45,521 nucleotides of DNA from Pseudomonas sp. GM18 (GTDB taxonomy: Bacteria > Pseudomonadota > Gammaproteobacteria > Pseudomonadales > Pseudomonadaceae): assembly GCF_000282195.1 (NCBI RefSeq), contig NZ_AKJT01000055.1, forward strand, positions 1-45,521, written 5' to 3'. Position 1 is the first letter of the stretch. Each line of letters begins with the position of its first letter. Under the pieces are notes generated by a model that had not been told where the DNA came from, made no database searches, and saw only the letters and a list, made by a program, of their open reading frames with translations. The position numbers and the translations under genes are program-made. Below are positions 24,748-33,744 of the stretch, piece after piece.

Positions 24748-26152
24748 CAAGAAGGTCAAGATCCTCGCCACCCTCGGCCCGGCCACCGACGGGATCGACG
24801 ATATCCGTGAGCTGGTGCGGGCCGGGGTCAATATCTTTCGCCTGAACTTCAGCCACGGCGATCACGCTGACCACGCGCAGCGCTATCAGTGGATTCGAGA
24901 AGTCGAGCGCCAGCTGAATTATCCGCTGGGGATTCTGATGGACCTGCAAGGTCCGAAACTGCGGGTCGGCAAATTCGCTCAGGGCAAAGTGCAGCTGCAT
25001 CGCGGCCAGGCATTGCGCCTGGATCTGGATGCAACCCCCGGCGATGAGCGCCGGGTCAACCTGCCTCACCCGGAAATCATCGCCGCCCTGGAGCCGGGCA
25101 TGGACCTGCTGCTGGACGACGGCAAGTTGCGCCTGCGGGTGGTGACCAAGTACGCCGACGCCATCGACACCACGGTGCTCAATGGCGGCGAGTTGTCGGA
25201 TCGAAAAGGCGTCAACGTGCCGCAAGCGGTGCTCGACCTGAGCCCGCTGACCGCCAAGGACCGTCGCGACTTGAGCTTCGGCCTGGAATTGGGTGTCGAC
25301 TGGGTCGCGCTGTCGTTCGTGCAACGCCCGGAAGACATCCGCGAAGCCCGCGCGCTGATCGGCGACAAGGCGTTCTTGATGGCGAAGATCGAGAAGCCAT
25401 CGGCCGTGACTCAGTTGCGGGAAATCGCAGAGTTGAGCGATGCAATCATGGTCGCTCGCGGTGATCTGGGCGTGGAAGTGCCGGCCGAAAGCGTGCCGCA
25501 GATTCAGAAAAACATTATCAGCACCTGCCGCCAACTCGGCAAACCGGTGGTAGTGGCGACGCAGATGCTGGAGTCGATGCGCTTCTCCCCGGCCCCGACC
25601 CGCGCTGAAGTCACCGACGTTGCCAACGCGGTGGCCGAAGGCGCGGACGCGGTGATGCTGTCGGCAGAAACCGCGTCTGGCGAGTACCCGCTGGAAGCCG
25701 TGCAGATGATGAGCAAGATCATCCGTCAGGTGGAAAACGGCCCGGACTATCAAACCCAACTGGACGTGAGCCGGCCAAAAGCCGAGGCCACGGTGTCGGA
25801 CGCGATCAGCTGCGCGATCCGCCGCATCAGCAACGTGCTGCCGGTGGCGGTGCTGGTGAACTACAGCGAGTCTGGCACCTCGAGCCTGCGGGCGGCGCGG
25901 GAACGGCCGACGGTGCCGATCCTCAACCTGACACCGAACCTGCAAACCGCCCGGCGGTTGACGGTCGCTTGGGGTGTGCATTCGGTGGTCAACGATCGGC
26001 TGCGCCAAGTGGATGAAGTGTGCTCGACGGCGCTGGAAATTGCCCAGGCACAGGGGATGGCTCAGCGCGGGGATACGTTGCTGATTACCGCGGGCGTGCC
26101 GTTTGGGCAGCCAGGATCGACCAATTCGTTGCGCATTGAGACATTAATCTAA
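24737..26152 (+). CDS. pykF: pyruvate kinase (PykF type)
   Basis: Converts phosphoenolpyruvate and ADP to pyruvate and ATP. The 471-aa protein starts KVKILATLGPATDG (6-19) and NIFRLNFSHGDHADH, has the PK signature FLMAKIEKPSAV (about 213-224) and the catalytic region MVARGDLGVEVP followed by VVATQMLESM. The ATG lies inside the end of ttuD (11-bp overlap), so the two are co-translated. Its place in the glyoxylate operon marks it as an isozyme for growth on glyoxylate or C2 precursors. Confidence 0.95.
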   Translation: MTPDKKVKILATLGPATDGIDDIRELVRAGVNIFRLNFSHGDHADHAQRYQWIREVERQLNYPLGILMDLQGPKLRVGKFAQGKVQLHRGQALRLDLDATPGDERRVNLPHPEIIAALEPGMDLLLDDGKLRLRVVTKYADAIDTTVLNGGELSDRKGVNVPQAVLDLSPLTAKDRRDLSFGLELGVDWVALSFVQRPEDIREARALIGDKAFLMAKIEKPSAVTQLREIAELSDAIMVARGDLGVEVPAESVPQIQKNIISTCRQLGKPVVVATQMLESMRFSPAPTRAEVTDVANAVAEGADAVMLSAETASGEYPLEAVQMMSKIIRQVENGPDYQTQLDVSRPKAEATVSDAISCAIRRISNVLPVAVLVNYSESGTSSLRAARERPTVPILNLTPNLQTARRLTVAWGVHSVVNDRLRQVDEVCSTALEIAQAQGMAQRGDTLLITAGVPFGQPGSTNSLRIETLI

Positions 26153-26164
26153 CCCCCTCACCAT

Positions 26165-26271
26165 GATCGTTCCCACGCTCTGCGTGGGAATGCAGCCTGG
26201 GACGCTCCGCGTCCCAAGAGCAGACGCAGAGCGTCCATTGAGGCATTCCCACGCAGAGCGTGGGAACGATC
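26165..26271. repeat. REPIN-like palindrome, second copy of the GATCGTTCCCACGC family
   Basis: Arms of 29 bp (26165-26193 and 26243-26271) are identical to those at 23317-23426, with an inner GACGCTCCGCGTC-type pair that has partly diverged. It fills the gap between pykF and the urea transporter gene. Confidence 0.92.
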
Positions 26272-26289
26272 TGTACTGACTGCCCCATC

Positions 26290-27174
26290 ATGCCTGCCAA
26301 CCACTTCAACACCCACTGCCCCGACTGGGCGACCGCCTTGCTCAACGGCTTCAGCCAGATATTCCTCCAGCGCCATCCGCTGTGCGGGCTGTTGTGTCTG
26401 TTGGCGATTCTGTTCACCGCGCCCGCTCTGCTCGGCGGTGCGTTGCTGGGCGGCGTCGCCGGGTTGCTTACCGCGCAACGTCGCGGGTATGCCAAGGCGG
26501 ATCGTCAGGCCGGGCTGTTCAGTTACAACGGTATTTTGCTTGGCCTGTTGCTGAGCCTGTATTTCCCATGGTCGGTGCTGTTGCCACCGCTGATCATCGC
26601 CTGCGGCGGCCTGAGTGCGATACTCACCCAGCAATGGCTCAAAGGCGCTGGCGATCATCAATGTCTACCGGCCTACACCGCACCGTTCGTTGGGTTGAGT
26701 TGGTTATTGCTCGGCTTTGCCGCACCACAGCAACCCGTTCCGCTGATCGAACTGAACACCCTCAGCCTGCTCGCCGCCGAATTGAAAGGCTTGGGGCAAG
26801 TCATGTTTCTCGGCCATCCCCTGGCCGGCGCGCTGATTGCCGCCGGGTTGCTGATCGCCGACCGCCGCGCCTTTCTGTGGGCACTGCTCGGCTCCGCCGC
26901 CGGCCTGGGCTTCGCCTTGCTGCATCACGACACCTCCAGCGCCTTGCACGGTTTGAGCAGCTACAACCCGCTGCTCGCCGCCCTCGCCTTCAGCCCGCAA
27001 CGCCGCCAACCGTGGCTGCCGCTGCTCGGTATTCTGCTCGCCGTATTACTCACACCGGGCTTCGCCGCACTCGGCCTGGCAACGCTGACCGCGCCGTTCA
27101 TTCTTGCCTGCTGGCTGGTCCATGCCAGCATCCGAGTACTGCGTCAGGCCGCTGTCGACGCCTTGCGCTATTGA
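26290..27174 (+). CDS. urea transporter (UT family)
   Basis: A 294-aa inner-membrane protein of the urea transporter family, which forms trimeric urea channels. Two homologous halves are visible: LFSYNGILLGLLLSLYFPW (about 75-93) and LSSYNPLLAALAFSP (about 221-235), each carrying the family's YNG/YNP motif. The ATG at 26290 lies 18 bp after a REPIN and has no recognisable ribosome site; no better in-frame start precedes it. I recall the same neighbour order (pykF then urea transporter) in P. putida. Confidence 0.85.
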   Translation: MPANHFNTHCPDWATALLNGFSQIFLQRHPLCGLLCLLAILFTAPALLGGALLGGVAGLLTAQRRGYAKADRQAGLFSYNGILLGLLLSLYFPWSVLLPPLIIACGGLSAILTQQWLKGAGDHQCLPAYTAPFVGLSWLLLGFAAPQQPVPLIELNTLSLLAAELKGLGQVMFLGHPLAGALIAAGLLIADRRAFLWALLGSAAGLGFALLHHDTSSALHGLSSYNPLLAALAFSPQRRQPWLPLLGILLAVLLTPGFAALGLATLTAPFILACWLVHASIRVLRQAAVDALRY

Positions 27175-27216
27175 TCGCTGAATCAATGGTGGCGCCGGAC
27201 AGGGCTGAGTCTGCAT

Positions 27217-28032
27217 TCAGCGCAATGGGTCAGTCTCGCAAGCCAATGGCAGATCCGACCGCGAGCCCCAACTTTCATCGTATCCCTGATCGTGGGTGGC
27301 GAGGGTTTCGACGACTTCCAGGCATTTACCCTGAAGCTGTGTGGTGTAGACCTGGAGCATTTGAGGTGGCACGACCTTGTCATTCAAACCAACGAAATGA
27401 CGTTGCGGGAGCGCACGCAACTTGTCGCGAAACTGCAGAGGTGTCACCGGCTTCGAGAATGGCGCGAGCTGCATCAGCTCTGCCCACTTTACCGGGTCAA
27501 GATTCCCGGCAATCGTTTGCACTTGAGTGACGTCGTGACGAGAACCCGCAAGGATCAAGGCAATCGCCGCGCCGCCCGAATATCCGACCAGTTCGAACTG
27601 CTCCACTGCAAAGCGGCTTTTCAGACGATCAAGGGCTGCGTTCATGGCCTCTATGACTGATGAATTGAAACGACCGGAAGTCCATAAATCAGTGTTGCAA
27701 CCCGCAGATGTCACGAACTGACAAGGGCGCGCCAGATAGGCGCTGGCCCCCCGATCTCCAGCGGCCAATCTCGCCATCAAGGACACACGAGGGGTCGGGT
27801 CGATACTCGGTTGAGATCGTGTCGCCCATGCCCGACCGTCGCCTTCAATGTAAACACGCAGATGCTTGTAGCCCCCTGGTGGCGGTAGTAAGGCCATGAG
27901 TGTGTAAGGTGAACTATCGAGCGTGCCAGGCGTAAGCGAAGAGCCTTGGCTTACCGCCTGCAAATCGACTTTACCCGCGCACCCGCTGAGCCCGAGGACC
28001 GCGAAGCCGATGGCGGCCAGTGCTTTAAACAT
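27217..28032 (-). CDS. alpha/beta hydrolase lipoprotein
   Basis: A 271-aa lipoprotein with lipobox LSGC (Cys18), so membrane-anchored. An alpha/beta-hydrolase fold with a complete candidate triad follows: Ser152 in VGYSGG, Asp218 in GLNDKVVPP and His247 in ATHDQGY. RVYIEGDGRAW (59-69) is the likely oxyanion strand. Four further Cys (104, 112, 237, 265) could form disulfides. It lies 61 bp after the autotransporter on the same strand and may be co-transcribed. The substrate is unknown. Confidence 0.85.
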   Translation of the reverse strand: MFKALAAIGFAVLGLSGCAGKVDLQAVSQGSSLTPGTLDSSPYTLMALLPPPGGYKHLRVYIEGDGRAWATRSQPSIDPTPRVSLMARLAAGDRGASAYLARPCQFVTSAGCNTDLWTSGRFNSSVIEAMNAALDRLKSRFAVEQFELVGYSGGAAIALILAGSRHDVTQVQTIAGNLDPVKWAELMQLAPFSKPVTPLQFRDKLRALPQRHFVGLNDKVVPPQMLQVYTTQLQGKCLEVVETLATHDQGYDESWGSRSDLPLACETDPLR

Positions 28033-28093
28033 GGTTTAGACCTGTTGATCAGACGCAACGATCCGCCAGTGCGAACCGTTGCAATCCAGTCGA

Positions 28094-30670
28094 TCAAAAA
28101 GCGTAGCGCGCTTCAACGGTAAAGGTGTCGGCGTTAAAACCGGTCTTCGTTTGATAGCCATAATTGGTCCCCAGGGTTAGAGCATCAATTTGATACTTCA
28201 CCCCTATGCGACCTTCATAACTATTACGCACCGGACTGGCTCCCGCGACAATGAAAGGCGAGCCCCCCAAGATAAAACTGGAGGTCTGATTGATCTGGTC
28301 ACCGATGAAGTCATGGTAAGCCATCACGCTCGCTTCAGGGGTAAGGGTGCCATTGAGCAATGGCACGTCAGCGGCCATTCGCAACCCGGCGCCCAACTCG
28401 CCAATTTCGAAGCGCTGGGCATTGGAGTGCAAGGCGGCCGATGAGCCATGCTCATTAAAGCTGTCCAGCTGAATATTGGTGTAGCGTGCGGCGACACGCG
28501 GTTCGACAATCAGTTGGTCAGTGAGTTTGAAGGTATAACCGCTCAAGGCGCTCAGTGCCCATGCGTCACTGTTGTAGCTCGCTTTGGCCGCGCTATCGGC
28601 AATATAACGTTTGCTGTCATTGTCATTGCGCCCGTAACTGAGGCTGCCATCGACAAACCAGTTGCGCAGATCCCAGCTACCGTACAGCGTCAATGCTTGG
28701 CCCTGTACATCGGTTTTATTTCCGGTGTCGGAGGTGACGTTGGTGTTCAGATACGAATAGGCCAGTCCCACAGTGGAGTTGGCATTCAGTTTGCCATCCG
28801 CCCCGACAGCAATACCGCTGCTGTTGGCCGAATAACCGGCGACTGCATCACGGCTGTCCTGATCCTGGTTGCTGCTCAACCCCTGAACCCACACGCCGGT
28901 ATCTGCCAGCGAATCCCCTGATGAGAGCCCCGAGCGCAGGCCGGACACGCGATTGCTGATCGCTCCATTCATCATCGCCTGACCCGATACTGCCGCGTTG
29001 ACTGCGCCACGGCTGACTTCCGGTGCCAGTTGTTCACCGAGCTTTGCCAGTTCCTCTTGGGAAGAGGCGTTGGCAAAGGCTTTGAAGACCGCATCATTAC
29101 TGTTCAATTGTCCCAGCGGGCCATTCTTGAAGCGATTGAGGATCTGGCGGGTGCTGCGGGAAGTGCCGATATTCCCCTGTTCTTCATCCACCTGACTGTC
29201 ACTTTTCAGTGTGACCAGCGCGTTGACGGTCTGGGCATCGGTTGTATAGCTGGCGACGTTCAACAACGAAGACGAACTGGTGACGCTCAACCCGTTGTTC
29301 TGCAGGCTGCTCGCCTTGACCAGCGTGTATTGAGTGCCGGCAGCGGTCGGCGTGAAATCACCTGGTTTGGCATTCAACGTCACTTTGGAGGACTGGGCGA
29401 AGGTAGCCTTGCCGTCCACCGTCAAATAAGGCGTACCGGGCGTGACGCGATCCGAAAGCAACATATCGATACCACTGTTGGCACCGACGTTCAGGTCACC
29501 GGTAATCACGACCCCCTGATTTTGCAGATTCAGAGAGCCTGACGTCACAGAAACCGTGCTGCCTATTTTCTTCCCGGTGTAATTGGCTTGACCGGCGATA
29601 TTCGTCCCGTCGAGGTTGAGCAGGTCCCCTTCGATAGCGCCTCCGGTCCAGTTCAGCTTCGCCAGCCCTGCACCGTCAATCGCCGCGGCCTGGGTACTGC
29701 GTATCACGCCCGCCTGCTGATTGATCTCGAAAGCAGAGACCTGGTCACCACCTACCTGAATCGCAACACCCTGTGCCACGATACTGCCCGTATTGATAAT
29801 ACCCCGCGCGCCCGACGCGGCATTCTGGGTAAAGGTAGTGCCATCGAGCTTGATGGCGACTGCGTTATCGCCTGTAGCTTGAATAGTTCCACTGTTGCGC
29901 AGCGAATCGACCGAGCCGGCCTGCAAGATGATGGCCTCGGAGTTCTTGCCATTGCTCAAAATCGAGCCACTGTTCTCGATTCGCAAATCACTGGTATTGG
30001 TCTCGACATCAAAACCGATGGACTCCTCACCCGTGACCCGAATGGTCCCTGTGTTGAGAATCTTGCCGGCGATGTTCACCGGATGCCCGAAATGGGAGTC
30101 CAGAATCAGGCCGGTGACTTCGTTACCGGTCACATCGATCAGGCCGCTATTGAGCAGATCCCCGCCCAGAGTAGTGCCATGCAGGTAGATACCTTCCGAC
30201 GAAAAGATGCTGGGCCCCGCGACCTGAGTGATGGATACGGTCCCGGCATTGACGAAGTTACCGGTGATGGTCGCATTACCGACTTCGATCCCCTGCGCGC
30301 CACTCACGTTGTTCAGAATAATGTGGCCGGCGTTGATGAAGTCACCTTGAAGGTGACTTCCAGCCGAGGTATTGCTCATTAACCCGGCATCCAGGCCGAT
30401 GCCGGATACTCTCGCGCCTTGAGCGTCAAAGGTGAAATCCCCCTGATTAATGATCGAACCCGCGACAGTGTTCTGGAAGAACGTGACACCTTTGTTGTCC
30501 GTATTGCTCTGGCGGGTTCGCTGCCCGGTCAGGGTCAACGTTTCATTAAGGGTTTGCCCCGTCCAGTCCTTGAATCCCTGACTCAGGTCGTACTCGCTGG
30601 CAAATGCCTGAACGGTCGAAGCGCTGACAACCATTGCCAGTAGGCTTTTCTTGAAAAACTTGTTATCCAT
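28094..30670 (-). CDS. type Va autotransporter with beta-solenoid passenger
   Basis: An 858-aa secreted/outer-membrane protein. It has a signal peptide (residues 1-24/25), then a passenger (about 30-560) rich in short repeats of the form N-x-G-x-I-x-x-x-G and NTGTI/NSG, typical of a right-handed beta-helix. The C-terminal autotransporter barrel (about 590-858) begins DTGVWVQGLSSNQD and ends in Phe. No GDSL, subtilisin or other catalytic motif was seen, so an adhesin or surface role is more likely than an enzyme. GGAAG lies 5 nt before the ATG at 30670; an extension to 30724 is not supported. Confidence 0.9.
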   Translation of the reverse strand: MDNKFFKKSLLAMVVSASTVQAFASEYDLSQGFKDWTGQTLNETLTLTGQRTRQSNTDNKGVTFFQNTVAGSIINQGDFTFDAQGARVSGIGLDAGLMSNTSAGSHLQGDFINAGHIILNNVSGAQGIEVGNATITGNFVNAGTVSITQVAGPSIFSSEGIYLHGTTLGGDLLNSGLIDVTGNEVTGLILDSHFGHPVNIAGKILNTGTIRVTGEESIGFDVETNTSDLRIENSGSILSNGKNSEAIILQAGSVDSLRNSGTIQATGDNAVAIKLDGTTFTQNAASGARGIINTGSIVAQGVAIQVGGDQVSAFEINQQAGVIRSTQAAAIDGAGLAKLNWTGGAIEGDLLNLDGTNIAGQANYTGKKIGSTVSVTSGSLNLQNQGVVITGDLNVGANSGIDMLLSDRVTPGTPYLTVDGKATFAQSSKVTLNAKPGDFTPTAAGTQYTLVKASSLQNNGLSVTSSSSLLNVASYTTDAQTVNALVTLKSDSQVDEEQGNIGTSRSTRQILNRFKNGPLGQLNSNDAVFKAFANASSQEELAKLGEQLAPEVSRGAVNAAVSGQAMMNGAISNRVSGLRSGLSSGDSLADTGVWVQGLSSNQDQDSRDAVAGYSANSSGIAVGADGKLNANSTVGLAYSYLNTNVTSDTGNKTDVQGQALTLYGSWDLRNWFVDGSLSYGRNDNDSKRYIADSAAKASYNSDAWALSALSGYTFKLTDQLIVEPRVAARYTNIQLDSFNEHGSSAALHSNAQRFEIGELGAGLRMAADVPLLNGTLTPEASVMAYHDFIGDQINQTSSFILGGSPFIVAGASPVRNSYEGRIGVKYQIDALTLGTNYGYQTKTGFNADTFTVEARYAF

Positions 30671-30889
30671 ATCGCTTCCGTGAGGTTTTGAGACCCATCG
30701 CCTGAAATCCGGGCCGCACATCAAGACAAAGGTTCTTGTTCTGCGGGAAGTCGATATATCGACGAGATCGTCAACTTCTTAATCCATCAACGAAAAAAAT
30801 CGGTCGAACATGGCGCACTTAGCGTCCAGCTTGCGCAATCCTCACCGATCACCCAGGCTTCTTCCATTTTTCGGCTTGGGCAAGACCAT
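30671..30889. promoter_or_regulatory. divergent region, autotransporter / potassium channel
   Basis: A 219-bp shared region. It contains a perfect 14-bp palindrome GTCGATATATCGAC at 30750-30763, about 80 bp from the autotransporter start. The regulator is unknown. No clear promoter pair was identified. Confidence 0.45.
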
Positions 30890-31714
30890 ATGGAAAGCAA
30901 CAACGACTGGCGCCATCGCCTCTACGTCATGATTTTCCAGAGCGACACAATGGCTGGACGGCGCTTCGACAGCACGCTGTTACTGATCATCCTCGCCAGC
31001 CTGGTGATCGTGGTTCTGGACAGTATCGACAGCGTTCACCAGAACTATGCCGACGTGCTGGCGTACATCGAATGGGGCTTCACCGTCATTTTCATCATCG
31101 AATACGGCCTGCGCCTGTATTGCTCGCCCAAGCCGCTGCGCTACGCGTTCAGCTTCTATGGGTTGGTGGATTTGCTGGCGATCGTGCCCGGCATCCTCGC
31201 CCTGTATTACAGCGACGCGCAGTACCTGCTGATCATCCGGATCATTCGGATGTTGCGGATTTTCCGCGTGCTCAAGCTCAGCCCGTATCTCAAGCAAGCC
31301 AACTATTTGATGTCGGCGTTGCGCGGCAGCAAGCAGAAGATCGTGGTGTTTCTGCTCAGCGTCAGCACCCTGGTAACGGTGTTCGGCACGCTGATGTACG
31401 TGATCGAAGGTCCGGAGCACGGCTTCACCAGCATCCCAAAAGGGATCTATTGGGCTATCGTGACGCTGACCACCGTGGGTTTTGGCGACATCGTGCCCAA
31501 GACGCCACTGGGTCAGGTCATTTCATCCCTGGTGATGATCACCGGTTACTCGATCATCGCCGTGCCGACGGGGATCTTCACCGCGGAACTGGCCAACGCA
31601 ATGCGTGGTGAACAACTGCAACACGATTGCCCGACCTGCAAGAAAAACAGCCACGAACACAGCGCGGCGTTCTGCTCCCGTTGTGGCAATGTGCTGTTCA
31701 AGAAAATGGAATAA
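30890..31714 (+). CDS. Kv-type potassium channel with C-terminal zinc ribbon
   Basis: A 274-aa inner-membrane channel with six-helix voltage-gated architecture. The S4-like helix has Arg117, 120, 123 and 126 every third residue (RIIRMLRIFRVLKL). The selectivity filter is TTVGFGD (194-200), followed by S6. The C-terminus has C247-PTC250 and C262-SRC265, a four-Cys rubredoxin/zinc-ribbon-like module not found in classic Kv channels. A homologue lies close to the pyruvate kinase gene in P. aeruginosa (recalled). The ATG at 30890 has only a weak GGGCAAG site. Confidence 0.9.
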   Translation: MESNNDWRHRLYVMIFQSDTMAGRRFDSTLLLIILASLVIVVLDSIDSVHQNYADVLAYIEWGFTVIFIIEYGLRLYCSPKPLRYAFSFYGLVDLLAIVPGILALYYSDAQYLLIIRIIRMLRIFRVLKLSPYLKQANYLMSALRGSKQKIVVFLLSVSTLVTVFGTLMYVIEGPEHGFTSIPKGIYWAIVTLTTVGFGDIVPKTPLGQVISSLVMITGYSIIAVPTGIFTAELANAMRGEQLQHDCPTCKKNSHEHSAAFCSRCGNVLFKKME

Positions 31715-31820
31715 GCAAAGTTCTTTTTAATCTTTAAACGACTATGCGAGCCCGGCTATAGTCGCTGGCAAATTGCCAACACTTTCCATCGAACACGTTT
31801 GATAAAACAAGGAATGCGCA

Positions 31821-32819
31821 GTGAAAAAACTCTTTGGCGCCTCACTTCTGGCCGCTGGCCTGGCCTTGAGCAGCATGGCTCAGGCCGCACCGACCCTGCT
31901 TAACGTTTCCTACGACGTGATGCGAGATTTCTACAAGGACTACAACGCTGCCTTCCAGAAACACTGGCAAGCCGAACACAACGAAAACATCACGCTGCAG
32001 ATGTCCTTCGGCGGTTCCAGCAAACAGGCCCGTTCAGTGATCGATGGCCTGCCGGCTGACGTCATCACCATGAACATGGCCACCGATATCAACGCTCTGG
32101 CGGACAACGGCAAACTGGTCCCGGACAACTGGGTCACACGCCTGCCGAACAACAGCGCGCCGTTCACTTCGGCCACCGTGTTCATCGTGCGCAAAGGCAA
32201 CCCGAAAGCCCTGAAAGACTGGCCGGACCTGCTCAAGGACGGCGTGCAGGTGATCGTCCCCAACCCGAAAACCTCGGGCAACGGCCGCTACACCTACCTC
32301 TCGGCCTGGGGCTATGTGCTGAAAAACGGCGGTGACGAAAACAAGGCAAAAGCCTTCGTCGGTAAACTGTTCAAACAAGCCCCGGTGCTGGATACCGGTG
32401 GCCGTGCAGCAACCACCACATTCATGACCAACCAGATCGGCGACGTGCTGGTGACCTTCGAAAACGAAGCGGAAATGATTGCTCGCGAGTTTGGTCGTGA
32501 TCAGTTTGAAGTGATCTACCCGAGCGTTTCCGCGGAAGCCGAGCCGCCGGTGTCGGTGGTCGACAAAACTGTCGACAAGAAAGGCACTCGCGCTGCTGCC
32601 GAAGAATACCTGAAGTACCTGTGGTCGCCGGAAGGTCAGGAGATTGCGGCTGCCAACTACCTGCGCCCGCGTGATCCGGCGGTGTTGGCGAAGTACACCG
32701 ATCGCTTCCCGAAAGTGGATTTCCTGTCGGTGGAGAAGACCTTTGGTGACTGGCGCACCGTGCAGAAGACCCACTTCAATGATGGTGGGATTTTCGACCA
32801 GATTTACAGCGGTCAGTAA
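31821..32819 (+). CDS. cysP: periplasmic sulfate-binding protein
   Basis: A 332-aa Sbp/CysP-family substrate-binding protein with a signal peptide cleaved near residue 22 (AQA|A). Family blocks are LLNVSYDVMRDFYKDYNAAFQKHW (26-49), MSFGGSSKQARSVIDGLPADVITMN and NPKTSGNGRYTYLSAWGY (about 151-168), which bind sulfate or thiosulfate. It stands alone, closed by its own terminator; no cysTWA genes follow, so it must use a transporter core encoded elsewhere. P. aeruginosa has such an orphan cysP in this context (recalled). Sulfur-starvation control by CysB is expected but no site was identified. Confidence 0.88.
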   Translation: MKKLFGASLLAAGLALSSMAQAAPTLLNVSYDVMRDFYKDYNAAFQKHWQAEHNENITLQMSFGGSSKQARSVIDGLPADVITMNMATDINALADNGKLVPDNWVTRLPNNSAPFTSATVFIVRKGNPKALKDWPDLLKDGVQVIVPNPKTSGNGRYTYLSAWGYVLKNGGDENKAKAFVGKLFKQAPVLDTGGRAATTTFMTNQIGDVLVTFENEAEMIAREFGRDQFEVIYPSVSAEAEPPVSVVDKTVDKKGTRAAAEEYLKYLWSPEGQEIAAANYLRPRDPAVLAKYTDRFPKVDFLSVEKTFGDWRTVQKTHFNDGGIFDQIYSGQ

Positions 32820-32834
32820 TCGCTGAGCTCAATG

Positions 32835-32866
32835 AAAAAGGCGACCTGTGAAGGTCGCCTTTTTTG
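32835..32866. terminator. bidirectional terminator
   Basis: 13-bp arms (AAAAAGGCGACCT, 32835-32847, and its complement 32852-32864) with loop GTGA and a T-tract. It separates the convergent cysP and DUF5666-like genes. Confidence 0.92.
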
Positions 32867-32876
32867 TGGAATACCG

Positions 32877-33509
32877 TTACATCGGTGGGGTTACACCGTC
32901 CTTGCCGGCCGAAACGGATTGAGCAGTGAGCGTCCCGTCGGCACTCTGGGTCACAAACGTCACGATCTTCACGCCCACCTTCAGCAAGCTGCGATCCCCC
33001 GGCACCAGATTGACGATCGGCACATCCTCCGGCACCAGAATCGTCTGCTGGCCGCCCTTGTAGTTGACGGTCAGAACCCGGCCGTTGCTGACCACCAGAT
33101 CGCCCACGCTGCCGTTGGTCATACTGCTGCCCTTGACCAGATCAAAAGGCCGATGGCCGTCGCCGCTGCCGGCCAGTTCCGGCGGGAATACGTGGACTTC
33201 CAGCGCCTTGAGCGTGCCATCCTCTTGCGGCACGGCAGCCGAGCCGATGTAGCTGCCGGGCTTGATGTCTTCGATATTGGCCAGGGTGACGGCGCGGATT
33301 TTGGTGTCCTTGGTCAGGTTGATCACCACGTTTTCGCCACTGTTGACGTGGACTTTCATGACATCGGCGCTGACGCCGGTGATCTCGCCACGCACGCCGA
33401 TGCGCATTCCCGGCGGCACATCGGCAGCCTGAGCAACAGCTGCCGTGAACAAGCTGATCAGGGTAACAACACAAGCGCCGTGGATCAGGTGACGGAACAT
33501 CGCATTCAT
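32877..33509 (-). CDS. secreted DUF5666-like protein
   Basis: A 210-aa exported protein with a signal peptide cleaved after AQA (residue 28). The mature part is beta-rich and looks like two or more copies of an OB-like DUF5666 module (IGVRGEITGVSADVMKVHVNSGENVVINLTKDTKI; GDLVVSNGRVLTVNYKGGQQTILVPEDVPIVNLVPGDRS). GGAAGG lies about 8 nt before the ATG. Function unknown. Confidence 0.8.
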   Translation of the reverse strand: MNAMFRHLIHGACVVTLISLFTAAVAQAADVPPGMRIGVRGEITGVSADVMKVHVNSGENVVINLTKDTKIRAVTLANIEDIKPGSYIGSAAVPQEDGTLKALEVHVFPPELAGSGDGHRPFDLVKGSSMTNGSVGDLVVSNGRVLTVNYKGGQQTILVPEDVPIVNLVPGDRSLLKVGVKIVTFVTQSADGTLTAQSVSAGKDGVTPPM

Positions 33510-33744
33510 GTTGAGTGCCTTCCGGTTTATGGAGCGTAAGAGAACATAAGCACGCTATCGAAGAAGATGTAAGTGAATGTATCATCGGATCCCACTGTTC
33601 GGACGCATGGTTCATCGGCAGACAGTTCACACCTGTGTCACTCATTCCGCAAAGGAATGATTACTATCACTGCAAACCCTCTTCCGCCGCTCTAGCCAGC
33701 CGATTAGCCTCTGCTCACTTTCTTCTTGCTCAGCGAGCCACGTT

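Noticed and set aside
33654..33672. Fur-box-like sequence (AATGATTACTATCAC) upstream of the MFS gene
   Set aside because: Too many mismatches to the 19-bp consensus to call, and the transporter is not a recognised iron gene.
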